Assembly (NCBI GenBank): GCA_008973525.1 | Contig: WACJ01000121.1 | Location: forward strand, 372,001-436,000 | Length of the DNA stretch: 64,000 nt | Direction: 5' to 3' | DNA from: Stenopsyche tienmushanensis | Taxonomy: Eukaryota; Arthropoda; Insecta; Trichoptera; Stenopsychidae | Shown here: in pieces, positions 1 through 13,400 of the stretch | Layout of the letters: the number at the start of each line of letters is the position of its first letter | Position numbering within the stretch: the first letter of the stretch is position 1 | Notes under the pieces: generated by a model | The model's input: the letters and a program-made list of their open reading frames with translations, nothing else | Told to the model about the DNA's origin: nothing | Database searches by the model: none | Translations under genes and position numbers: made by a program

Positions 1-3000
1 CCACAAATTTTACGATTTGATGTATCGGTTTCGTAAATTCACCGATGGGGGCATAAAAAAGCTCGCCATGGCAATTTATGATTTCCATTCACCTGAAATC
101 AGATAAGAGGGTATTTTTTATTGTCGCCATTTTTTATGCTTAACTGTCACGCCAAGATTTTTCATCCCTTGCTTGATGAGCTATATAAAATCACTTTTAA
201 AATACTTGATAGAATTGAATGAAATTATTAACAAATGGCCCTAATACCTATCCAGATTATCAAGTAAAACAGAGCAAATATCTAATAAAATATATTTTAG
301 CCGAATGGATATATTTTAAGTGGTTTCAAAAGAAAAGCCAACAATAATGAAGATGCTGATACAAATGGGAATAATAGCAAAAAAGAACAAAGAGATGAAG
401 CTCTCAAGAAAAGACAATATAGTTCATCGTTTTCACAGCTTTGAAAACCCAACGTACTTTTTATATTCTAAAGTTTTTGCTCCAGATAGTATGAGACCTG
501 TCAAATTAAAACGGCACTATAAAATTCTATATTCTGAATATGATTTTTTTCAATAAAATCAGACGAGCAAGCTCTTCACGGGCTTGAAAAAAAATCCAGC
601 AGATCCTTGAATATTTGCAACATTTTGTAATTATTATTGTAGCTGTATGAATATGTTTTCATTTTTTGACAGATTATTTGGTAAAAAAATATTTAAAAAA
701 TTGTACACTTTCGTGGAATTTGAAGTCTTGAAATGTATATTTGGACTATAGTTATATATAGAACTCATTTATATCATTATTTTTTTCACTTGTACAAAAA
801 TTGTACTAAAAAATTAGCCTGTTTGGTGAGATTTTAGTTTTATGCTAAAAAAGCTTCCTAACATAATTGGTAGCACATAATGTAATAAATTAAATTTTGG
901 TGGTGCATTTTGGTAACACTTGATATGGTGTATTCTACGTTAATGTTTGATTTTAAAATGTTTGACCAATAAAAACTATTCTATGACATTGTCAAAATAA
1001 TAATGAGAGAAATTTTAAGACGATTGAGAATTAATTTCAATAAGAATGATTGCATACTATCAACATTAGGGATAAAATTGAAAGATTCCAAATGTTGTAG
1101 TTCATAAAAAAAGGAAAAAAGGAGATCCTGGTCAAGATATTAAGGACGATTTGAAATGCTAACCAGATGGTGCTATGACAGCACAACATAAGAAAGTCAA
1201 TATCAGTGTCAAAAAATCTAAAAATATGGATACAATTATACATTATTCTTAAAATGCCGTATGATATATGTATTATATTGCATAAAGGGCTCTGAAATAA
1301 ATTCAATAAAATGATCGAACTTTGATAAAGGATGAAGATAATTGGCATTGTGCTTATTTTTCTGTAGCCAAAATTAATTCAATTGTATTCATCTGTCAAA
1401 TTGTTCTATTCAATTATATGAAAAATACAGATGGTCAATGTTTCTATTGATTGCGAAACAATTATGTGAGCGTTTATCATCTTTAGGATCGTTTAAGTGC
1501 TTCGATCATTCAATATGTAAATTTGATTACAAGCCATACGCCCATACCGATATTGCGAGCGTAATGCATACAATTTACGCGATTTTCTTTGCGCTGCGCT
1601 TATCCAATTACGAGAAAAAACTTTTATATTACTTAGGCAATTTAGGAGCAAAAGTTTCGCCCGTTTTTTCCCTGCGAGGCCCCCGAAAAAAATTGACATC
1701 CACCCTCCGTACTTCAATATTGGACATGTGCTGTCAAGAGCAGACTCACGAATATAGAGGAGGCAATTGAATGACAGGCCGTCCTATTCCGAATATTGTC
1801 TCGTCCAAACATATTACTTTTGTTGCTGAAGTCGGGGGTGACACAACAATATAAGCCTGCGATCCTCGGCGATGAAGAAAAAGCGATGAGACACGCGTAT
1901 TCTATTGAGAACTTTGTTTAGCAACCGTCAGGGTGAGTAAGCACTTTGGCCAGACACACCCCTTCAAACATGCCCCTGACTCTGCCTCCGGATCTTTCAT
2001 ATTTCTTAAGTCAACATTTGATCTGGAAGACGTGCCTCATTATGAAAATTTCTTCAATTTACATCACCATCACGTGTCACTTCGATTTCTGGAAGAGTGC
2101 GGCGTATTTCCGTCCGGATACGTTTGCAAGCGGAGACGCTTATAAAGCGTGTTTTGCTTTGATCAATATATTATATAAAGTTCTGATATTTATTTTCGAA
2201 TCGATCAAAATAGCATGAGCTTGCTACAAATTCCATAAATTTGGATCTTGTGAAGTTTACGATTAAAATTATCAAGTGTTGACGACCATTTTATTGCGCA
2301 GTTTACTTCAGACAGATAATAAACTGTAGCATGCAGGTTGAAAAAGACTATCAAAACTTTTATATTGTAGCTTTATAGCCAAGCGTTAATATGAGGATTA
2401 AGTACCTGGACTCTTATTATAAAAAATCAACTAACTGTGCCAATACATATGAGAGATTGTGAGTATTAATATTTCATATTTAAATTATTTTATACCGTAA
2501 GCTGGCAGCATAAATTGAGGGTCATCTAACATATGTGGATCATTTAATAATAGTTGTGTTCTGGCGTGTTTTTGGACAATCATTATGATAGTCTGGTGAC
2601 TAAGTGCTGTTGGGTTTGGTAGGAGAAGGGGTTGAAATTTAGTGAAAAATTAACATAATTAAATAATACTGACCCAAGTAGTTTTTTTATTACTATTTTA
2701 ACAAGCATTAAATAGTCTGGAAACACCTATAAATGATTGTTTATTTTACTAATTTATAGAAAATTTAATAAAAAACCACTTGGACAGTATGACTTAATTA
2801 TATTGAATTTTCGCTAAATTTCAACCCCATTCTCTTCCAAACGTAATGGCACACAGTCATCAGCCTGTCATAATTAGGAAATCCAATTTTGGGATCCTGG
2901 TTCCCGGGATTCCTGGACAGTTTTAGGTCATGAACCCCGGGAGTAAACGTAATCCAGAAAAAATCGGGATTGAAAATTTTATCTAACAAAAATCGTACAC

Positions 3001-4487
3001 CAACACGACGAAGACTACTAAATCGAGACATTCCCACCGAAATCAGGACGCTTGGAAACAGCGGCGTAACTACTAATTGGCGAGCTTAGGCCACGCCTAG
3101 GAGCAATAACTGTCTAATCTATGTATACATATATAGAGTACATATATGATTTTCAAATTATTATATTAACCTCTCCCTACCGGTGATGTATTTACTACAC
3201 CTCGGCTCTAATAATGGGAATATCGATATGAAATATAATAGATACGGGGTTTAAAATTTTTGTTCTCCTCTTATTAGTTCATCGTAATAGTTCCTGGACT
3301 CTTATTATTAGGGATCAAATTTCGACTATAGAGAATATATTTACAGTGTTCATCAGATTTTAACAATTGAAAACATTAGCATTCCGATTGCTAATTTCCT
3401 TATATATTTATCTGATTTCTTCAATTTAAAAATGTAAGTATTGGGACAATTAATTCAATCGAGCAGGATTCTACGATAGTGACTGATTTGCAATAATCAT
3501 GAAAATAACCAACCAAAAAGATAATTTTCTATCTAAAACCGATCCACTCGACAATAGAAAATCATCATATGAAAATAATTTATGACCTTATCTAAATATT
3601 CCATATATTGCATCCAGCTTTGATGCATTTTATTTTTGAGAATTCCCATGAAATCACAAACGTTTTGGTTAGGCTTTCATCATGCAATGTAATTATTTAT
3701 AACATTAACAAACAAATTTAATTGCAATTCACTGAATACATATTTTATTAAAATGATGTGAGAAAACTTCAAAGAAACAAAGATTTGAAGCATTAATTTG
3801 ATCGTATGTTTAATTTGGTGTCAAGATCATTGATAATTTGTAATGGATTTTATCAAATTTTTCATTGTATTTGGAATCAGCTGATAATAGTTATCATAAT
3901 TAAAAAATAATACTAAAGTCAGAAGCTCATTCTTAATTTTTTTTAGAACCGTATTATACATTCCCATGTCCTTATAATTTAATCGCAACTGGAAGTACGT
4001 AAGCGTTCATTTATACCACCGCCCGCAGCAACTATCAGTTTTGTATGCATATCAGTCAAATATAAAATTAATCCAAATTTCATAATATATTATAATTATA
4101 TTAATGCAATCAATGTGTATGTAATCACACATCGGATTTGTTAATGAAAAATGTTACTGAAAACGTTAAAATCTACGATTTAAAGATAATGATGATTGCA
4201 GTTATACATTATGAAAAAGAGTGCACAGAAAGTGCACTTTATCACGCTGAAAATAAATTATTACCATTTTTTTAATGTGTATTTCATTGAGCTCCCACGA
4301 ACCATGGTCTTCATTATCTGCTCATCTTCAAAACTACACGACATATGAATGAAACGCTATCTATGATATATAATCAAAGATCTCAAATTGCAAAAGAAAT
4401 ATTTGTGATATGTTTAAGTTTGTTTGAAATACGTTTTATTTTTGCTTCACCATCAACTTTAATCATATTTTTTTCTTTATATCTTAC
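1..4487. other. Gene-less AT-rich stretch, probably the 3'-ward intron of the SLC6 gene
   Basis: The SLC6 exon ending at 4488 closes with a clean splice donor (AAG|GTAAGA on the minus strand), so this stretch should be intron leading to exons beyond the window. I found no reading frame resembling membrane segments 9-12 on the minus strand. It contains one copy of an interspersed repeat (2869-3252) and a less AT-rich patch at about 1440-2160 with short unrecognised open frames. Nothing else is supportable. Confidence 0.6.
2869..3252 (+). repeat. Interspersed repeat family A, copy 1
   Basis: This copy aligns along its length with 17367-17706. Near-identical blocks include GGCGTAACTACTAATTGGCG, CTCTCCCTACCGGTGATG and GGGAATATCGATATGAAA. 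The left edge reads TTAGGAAATCC followed by GGGATCCTGG, similar in style to the termini of the hAT remnant at 28313-29588. No coding capacity is seen, so it is a non-autonomous element or fragment. Confidence 0.75.
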
Positions 4488-7400
4488 CTTCCATTTCTGG
4501 TTGCGAAACTGAGGATAATGGTCAATAAATGCCGTGTTTACGGCCTCAATTCCAGCGAATTGACTGCCAAGCCCCAAGATGAACAACATGAAGAAGAAGA
4601 GTATAGCCCAGAGTTGAGGCAGCGGCATCTGCAAGATGGCCTCTGGATAAGCAACAAAAGCCAGACCGGGACCATCCTTGGCAACATCTGCAAAATGAAA
4701 TTTTCTCATAAAAGTCTGCCACCATTAAAACGAGCTCTCGAAATTGTTTCGCTTTATGCATATCCCCAAGAATACCATCTGGTCAAGATCGTAGCTTTTC
4801 ATTGCGAAAAAAGAGGCATTTGAGCGTCTAGACTGAGAGCCATCAAACAAGAAACCTCAATCAACCACGACCCCCATCGAAGAGATGCCTGCAATCTCTC
4901 TAAATTGTATCGATCAACTTGATATATCATGAAATTGGACATCACAATCAATACATCTCCGACGATAAGAACGATCGCATCAAATTAGAATCAAAACGTA
5001 TTATTAAAAAAAACTGTATCTCATGAATCCTTGATACTTCGATATGTGAAGTGCTTAATACTTTTTTTATCAATATTAGAATTTTTCGATAAAAACGTGA
5101 TGCAGACACGTTCTATAAATATTGTTATCTATTATAACGTAGTTGTTTCAGGAATTTCGCGCAGTTATGCATAATATCATATTTTGGCGACAGATAATAT
5201 TAAATCGATTAATATTAATTTTCTTAAAAACAACAATATCACACTTGGAAATCCCCAATGATTTCCATGGCTATAATTTTTTTAGTCAAAATGACTGAAA
5301 TCATTGTATAAAAATAATCAGGAAATTGTCATTGAGACAGAATCTTATTTATTTAAAGGTCTGATTTGAAATTACTCCAAATCTCATTGAAGGAAAGCCT
5401 ATAATAACACAAAATAAATACCTAACAAATTAAGCATTATTTCATCTTGCAAATGTTTTTCAACGTCACTCACTGCTCCAAATTATTTATGAACTTGACA
5501 AGTATTGGCTTTCCGTCCAAGTATTCTATCATCAATGGATTGCCTTATCAATTATCACAGATTTTTTTTTTAAAATCCTAATTAAAACGATCAGATAATA
5601 TTGGAATTTTATAAATTTGAGATTATTTACTAATATAGATGCCTTTGATTTGGTCGAAATGAATCAACAAATATTTTCTTTGAGAAAATTCTTAATCTTC
5701 GTGCGTCTCGTCGGAAGGTCCGAGATCTGCAACCATTGTTCACATTGTTTATGGGCTTATCTTTTATCATATTATATTTGTGATCTAAGAACAAAAGTAG
5801 AAAATGTCACTTTAAACCAAATCACGCATTGGATAGATCTTTGCATTTCCATGATCACTCTTTGTTTCAAATATTAGTGAATGTCTCCTGACCCTAACAA
5901 ATAATCTAGTCAAGCCTGTATTTATGAGCTAAAAGGTCGACGAAGAAAGACTGCGCTTCGCGAAACTGATGAAAAGAGAAGCTTTAAACACGTTTTTCTC
6001 GAAACTACTTTTTCCAAACTCATGGAAGTGCTCCCACACGTCCTAGATGAGAATTCTGCATAAAATTTGGCAACCACGTGTATAATAAACGTCTTCGCAA
6101 TATAGACTACAATTATTTAAAAATATTAAAAAATGTTCATTAAATAAACAAATAACTACAAAAATTTTTGGTAAAAACACAATTTTTTTTTGATTGCTCA
6201 CTATTTTTTTTATTTTCCAATATTTCTTTTTAATTGTAGTCTAAGCTATACACAATATTATAGAAAGTAAAAATATGCTTAATTTTTTTGCTGCAAATCA
6301 CTTGTTCAGGACTTAGGACTTCCATGGTGAAGAATGTCATCGCTCGTCTATCAACATACGTGGCTCCCCCACTCCCATAACTATTAAAAACTTTGTCAAA
6401 CTTTAAAAAATATTTTTAAGTTCAATAAAGATCGCCTAGTCAACCCACTAAATATCAACATTCTATATTCAAAAATCGATCTCTTTTAGGCCCAACAGGG
6501 TAAAAACGTCCCTTAAACTTCTATCACCCGATTCAAATTTCTGGAACTAATATTGGCATCTGCGGACTGTTATCATTTCACCATAAACATCTTTGTGTGT
6601 TTTACTGGTTTTTATGATATTCCAACCCAAATTTAAAAATAAACAGCATACAATAATTGATGTAGAATTTGTTTTAGGCCTATAAATTTTATCCTAAACA
6701 ATAAAAAAATCTATCACACATAAATAATGCTTAACAATATAAAATAACTGGTAAAAATATTTCCGTCACTATGTCTGGGCACACAATGAGCTCTCAAAGG
6801 TCTCAAAATTTTCGATTACTTTCGGGTCCCCCTAATATATTAATATCGAATGTACTAAACGTACTAAATAAAAAGATCGATATTTTATACAATCGATTTA
6901 CGACCTGACTTAATTCATTTTCACTAGCTGATACATAAAAACGCCTAAAATTAAATAATCACGTCATTTTTCTTATCAGTTTTCAGTACCGTTTTAAGAT
7001 ATCGATTTTATTTTTAGACGTGCAAAAAACGAAAATATTCAATTCTTCATTAGAGACTTTATTGAATAATTACTTAAGATGGTAAAAAGGAATTATAGTT
7101 TTAATTACCATTTACAGACACTCCCATCCTCTGCGCTTGGAATCCAAGTACTGAGAAAATGGCAAATCCGGCATAGATCGAAGTCAAAAAATTAGTTATT
7201 GATACGAATGTGGCATCAAAGTGGCAATTGTTTGTAAATTTATTATAAGAAGCCAACGTAATCAACGATCCACATCCCACTCCGAATGAATAAAATATCT
7301 AAAATTGAAATAATAATCATCAGAATCTCAAATCGTATCAAGATGCAGATGTGGATGAATTTATGCAGACCTGTGATGCTGCATCTCCCCATACGCCAGC

Positions 7401-10400
7401 ATTAGCCAATTGATCCCAATCCGGCTTAATGTAGAACAGGATTCCATCTACGGCTCCTTCCAAAGTCACACCTCTTATGACAAGGGCTGTCAACATCACA
7501 TATGGAAATAGGGCGGTGAAATATACAACTTTTCCCGCACTTTGGACACCCTGTCATAAAAATAACAAAGCATTTTGACCCTGATATGTTTTTCGCTTAA
7601 TCGCGGCATTATCGATATTGGAAAAATATTATCGTGAATACATTATTAACATGTTTCATCGAGGTGATTAATCAAAACTCAATGCTCAAAAATTCCTATC
7701 AAATCTATGAAAACACACTTGATTCAACGGCCGAAATTATTTTTGAACAAACATGTTTTGATTAACCTCCTGCGGACGATCTAATTGCAAAACTATGACT
7801 AGTCTATTTAAAATATAGGAGGGAAAAAAAACATCCCTTAAGTCACGCCAAGCGCACAGGCAACTGATGATAAAGGGGAAACTTTTTAAATAAATCTTCA
7901 AGTGGCCGTTGGTTCTTCACAACTCTCGTTCCGGACTTGAAAAGGAGTCTGTTCTTCTTCGCCAGAGCCTCATTTGTCCATTAGTGCTAAATATACCATC
8001 ACTTATTCAAGCTTATCTCCATTTTTACAAAGGAAACTGAACGAATGAGATAGAAATTTAATTTAATCAACATGAACTATTTAAAAAATACATACCTTGA
8101 TGACACACAAAAAGGCAACGAACCAAGAGAGAAACAGGCATCCAACTAAATGCCATTGCATAGCACCATAATTTTCCCATGTTGTATCCGGCTGTCTTCC
8201 CAAAACGAAACCACTAAAATTACATCAAATAAATATTAAAATTTGATTCATTTTAATAACAACGTTTCTGTATTAAAATAAATAGATATAATTCAAATTA
8301 GCGTCAGTTTATTTGAGTGATACATATTAGGGCGCGTCACATGAGAATTCGGAATTTCAATTAGTCAAAAATCGACCATAATTGGGAATGGTTCTATGTA
8401 ATATTTTACAAAGTCGAAATTTCAACAAAGTTTTCAAATAAGGATTGGTTTGTGAGAGTATAATTAAAAAATATTTTTAAAAAATATGCGTCTCAAAAAA
8501 GATCCAAAACTAATTCACATTAAAAAGTTCAAACTTGTGAAGTATAAATGGATGCCGCACAAACTGTCAGAAAGCCAAAAACTGAGCTACTTGAAAATGT
8601 GTTCTTCGTTGATGATTCGTAATGATAAACCCCCATTTTAAAATCGCATAAATACTTGTAATTAAGAATGAATTTTATACGAATTTTGTCATAAAAATAA
8701 ACTTATTCTGTTGGATAAGATCTGAGCAATGATTAAAACTCTTGGGCACTCGCCAAAGTTTTCAATACATCAAAAAACGTTCATAGTTACTGTATGATGG
8801 ACAAATAAGGACATACTGCATTGTTCCTTCTTCCAAACAGGGAAAGCTGTTATGACTGATTCATTTTGTTATGGAATCGTACATATGCACCAAAAACTAA
8901 AAAATACGCTACTGCTCTAAGATAAGCCCAAAAATAACCATTTCATAATTAAATACTTTCAATTTCAAGATGCAAGATGAGACTGTATCCAACTTATTTA
9001 TCAAATTTATTTTCAACAGATTTTTTTTTCTTGGACTATGTTTTAACCTTTTGAGGATAGAGAAAATATAAAATCGATGAACTCGTTGATGCTATAATCG
9101 CTTTACACCGATTACTTTCTGTCAGATCCTATCAGCGTAATACAGTCTTCAAATCATTATTAGTCGATAAATTTGGGCTGACGATCTATACAATCGTGTG
9201 ACGTATGCGGGGACGCTCTCCGTCTTCGTCTCCCGAACTGCGCTACGATCTCTCTCTGTCTCTGTCTGTCTCCGAGTGAGGGAAAAGTGGAGGGGGGATC
9301 CCAGGCCCTGGGATAGTACTCCTTTAGGGGCTAAATAATAAAATGTTCCGAAACCGGATCGAGATAATTTAAGGATTTATTGGTTCTAAATGTGCGGACT
9401 TCTACAAAAATATAGTCAATAATTTGATTTCACGTTAAAAAAAGACGATTAGAGCTAATAAGGATTATTATGAATGAATAAGGAATGTTTTGCAAAAGCT
9501 ATGGCGTTTTAATTGCCATCTACGAATTCCGAACGTTCATGTGGAACAACAGTGAATTTCAGTATTCAACATTATATTTTCACTGCTACGTTTGGATAAT
9601 AGTCCTGTAACATGGAAGAAAATGACGAGTACGAATACGGGAGAGTCGTCGAGTAGACCTCGACGAAGAAGGACCTTTTCGGACAACCGGGCTGATTTCC
9701 AGAACCCGACGGAGAATCTCCTCGGACGACCATATTTTCGACCCCACCTCCGTGGTGGTCTCAGTGGTGGACGATCTCCTTGGGGGTTGGAGGGGGGGGG
9801 TTCTTCCTTCGCTTATGGACCACAATAGGGGAGGATCTTCGAGTTCAAGAAGACGCTTCAACTAAGCGTCTACCGCACGTTCGCTTGCTTCCTTCTGATT
9901 CTCCTATTTGTGTGGATTAATTGAATAAATACATTATGTCGATCCTTTGACGTTTTATTGATCATCTGCAGCATCTGCCTCATTTCGGCCTCTATCACCG
10001 AGCGAATGAAATCATAAACGTGTTCCGTCGTTCATCGCAGCCGATTCGCGGGTCGGGACCATTGTTATGGATTGCGCCATGATAAGAGCTCGGATTGAAA
10101 TCCAGATTGTGGAAAAAAACTCACACATAGATATTCGCCTATCTTAAATGCATATTCAGAAAATTTTGCTTGCATAATGCGTAGTTTTGTCTCAACCTCT
10201 TCAGATTCTATCTGATCAATATTTCATGAACGAAAAATTAGGAAGCAAATCATTTTTTAACAGTGGAACGGTTAAAAAATCATTTTATATTTATATTTTT
10301 TTTAAAAAGGGCCGAAAACACATGTTTGAGTTTTGATAAACGATAACACTTAACAATTTTCATAGCAATGCGTTTACTCAAACACTTTTAATTTCGACGA

Positions 10401-13400
10401 TGATGATGATAACTTCGCTCCGACAAAGCTATCATCAATATAAAATCTATATTATTACAAATTGAACTGAGCACATCCATATCTTTGTCGGATTTTAGAC
10501 CAATCGGATTCAGGGTTTTAAAACATATTTTCTCACGATATAGTGATTGCATTGAATCGCATCAAAGAAGGCGATTTAAATTTACACTTCAATTATAGTT
10601 CTTTAGTGGCTTCTTGATATTGATAAATAATTATTTTTCTTGTGCCATATTCGTTATCAGACATTGACGATTTCTATATGTCTTCCACATATACTTAAAT
10701 TGAATCTTTCACACTTGAAATCAGTCAATGATCAATCCTATTCGACTTTATTGATCGTCTTAATGTTAACTTTTTCGGATCTAAGAAATGAAAGATTAAG
10801 AAGAACGATCAAAATTATAAATATTTCCAATCGCCCAAATGTATTAATTTGTAACTTATGCAAACCCCCTCGGATAAATGCATTTTTCTTAATTAGGCGA
10901 ACGCAAGAAGCAGTTTCAGTTGCGCTCCATCAAACTGTCCCTGCATAAAATACGATCGAACTATGTCTAGTGAAAAGAAAGTGTGCAGAACTTCACTAAT
11001 TTACATTTTTATAACCGAATCCAAGTTTCCTGCTCCGTTTATCCCTTTTTTCCCCCTTTTTACTACTGGGAAACTTCCCCGCGTTATGCAATGCAATGCT
11101 GCTTAAACCTTGCTGCAGATTTAAATAAATATGTTAATCAGCAATCAAAATGCCCAAGCATGTTTGCTGACTGGCTTCTTTCCGATGCGAAAATTTTACA
11201 TCGAAAAAACGTATTAATATAATCATATACGCATTTCTCCCGACGGATTTATATACAGTTTTAGAACCAGGGCTCGAATCGAGCTGACATAAATTTGCAG
11301 AATGCATACTGCAACTGAATTAGTAGCGAATGGTCGGTAGTATTAATTCCTGTAGGAATCTAAAGTCACGTTTCCAAGAAATAAAATTCATAAAACATGA
11401 AACCAATTTCTCTAGCGACATTTTTAATTCATATCGAACGTATTTAGCATGGCAAAAATTACAATCCACATGATTAAATATGGATTGTATTTAAATCCAC
11501 TTCTTACAGTTCTTACATCCACACAAATTGCGGTGCTAGAGATCTAAACCTTTAACAAATCTGAGCGTTTTGTTTCGCAAATCAATTCGCATGATTCATA
11601 TTCGCTTTTTACTTGCATCTTATCAAATTTTTACACCAGATAATGCGGTATAAATTTCATTCCATTGTAGCTGGAGAACTGCGAATAAGATCACCCCGAA
11701 TTTTAATCAAACCTTATCTTACTGCTTTTAAATTAATTATATTTGAGCTGCGTTTAAAAACGATATTCACCCGAGGCGGCTACAATATCTTAGAAATAGT
11801 TTAAATGAAGATAAAATTCAACAATTCTACAGCAGCGAGTGATCATGAAAATATAAGGACCAGCTCACAATTGCAATGAACTGCTCGTATTCTAATATCA
11901 TCAAATGATGTTATAAAATACGCTATGAAACATTTTCGTCAATTAATTTCTATAGAGGTATTCCTAGAAGGTACAGATCTATAAATGACAAATACACTCA
12001 AAAAATAATTTTTACACAAATATGCAAGTTTGAATTGGACTTACTTATAATACTCCTCAGAAGCCAACGTCCGCTCAATGAGGGTGTTCCATTTAATAAA
12101 TGTTCCATTTATAGAATTCACACAATCGGTTCCATTAAACGGTTGCAAGTTTTCCCTTTCGCAAATACTCGAAACAGTTACACACGTCCTGTTCCACCAC
12201 GTCATATCTGAGGCAGCTCCCGTAAAACTCATATTTCTGCATTGATCTTCATATTGACCACTATAACAATCTGCAAATATTTTGTGTATCATTTTTACCG
12301 TGTCGATCGAAAATCATATCTGGTTTTGTATTTGGGTATGTAAAATAATTACTGTTTGAATTAAAGTCATTGAAACATTCTCCCCATCCTAGGACGGGAT
12401 TGAAGGACATGAACGTATAAAATAGAGTCCATGCCACTATAATCATGTAGTAGATGATGATCAGGGTAATAACTACAAGATTTGCATATCCAAGGCCGGA
12501 AAATGCCGGCGCAATTCTGGAAAATACCTCAATCGGACCAACTGCTGTGTATTGTCCAACGAACAATTCCAGGTAGAATAATGGAAGACCGATAAATACC
12601 AACATCAAGAAGTATGGTATTAAAAATGCACCTGTTGGGAAAAAAACAAATTAAAAATAAATAATTTAAATTAAAAAACTTGTTACGACTGTTCCTGAAA
12701 ATTTTAATTCTAATTTTGCCTCTCAAACAATTACTAAACGCGATCGGATATCTGTTATTAACGTAATTAAATATATGTACAAGTGTTTAGCACATGTTTC
12801 GACAATATTTTTTTTAGAGTTAGTGTCAGGATTTCTTTTTTGGATCCCACTGTCGTGTAAATTCATTATTTTGGTGGCCTTATTTTGTGGTCGCACGGTC
12901 TCCAGATCTGACACCAATGGATTTTTATGTCTGGGGGACATCCTCTATTCCGTGGTTTGCATGGTCGCCAGATCTGACACCACTGGATTTCTTTGTCTGG
13001 AGACAAACCCTATTCCATAGCTTGAACTCTAATTGCAAAAAAAAAAGAGGAAATGCTTTTTACACTTGCAGTTGAAATTTAAAAAAAAGTGTCGTACGTG
13101 CATACAAAACAGGAGAAGCCAATTTAAACAAATTTTGCAAATAAATTTTATAAGAACATGGTAAGCATAAAAAATATTTCTTAACCCTGACCCTGCTAAA
13201 CTAGTAATTCATCAACTTTAACGATTTATTGAATGATTTGTATGACATGTAGCATATCGTTAGAAAGGGTATAATTTTGAGAACTTTTTAAAATGAAACT
13301 AAGCTTAAAATAATTGTTAGTTTTTTATTTAAACAATTTGGAAGTTCACATTTATTTTACAAAATTTATTTGACTTTAGAAGCTTAGAACTAATTTTCTT

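Noticed and set aside
4518..4823. 101-codon plus-strand frame
   Set aside because: It is antisense to the SLC6 exon for membrane segment 8.
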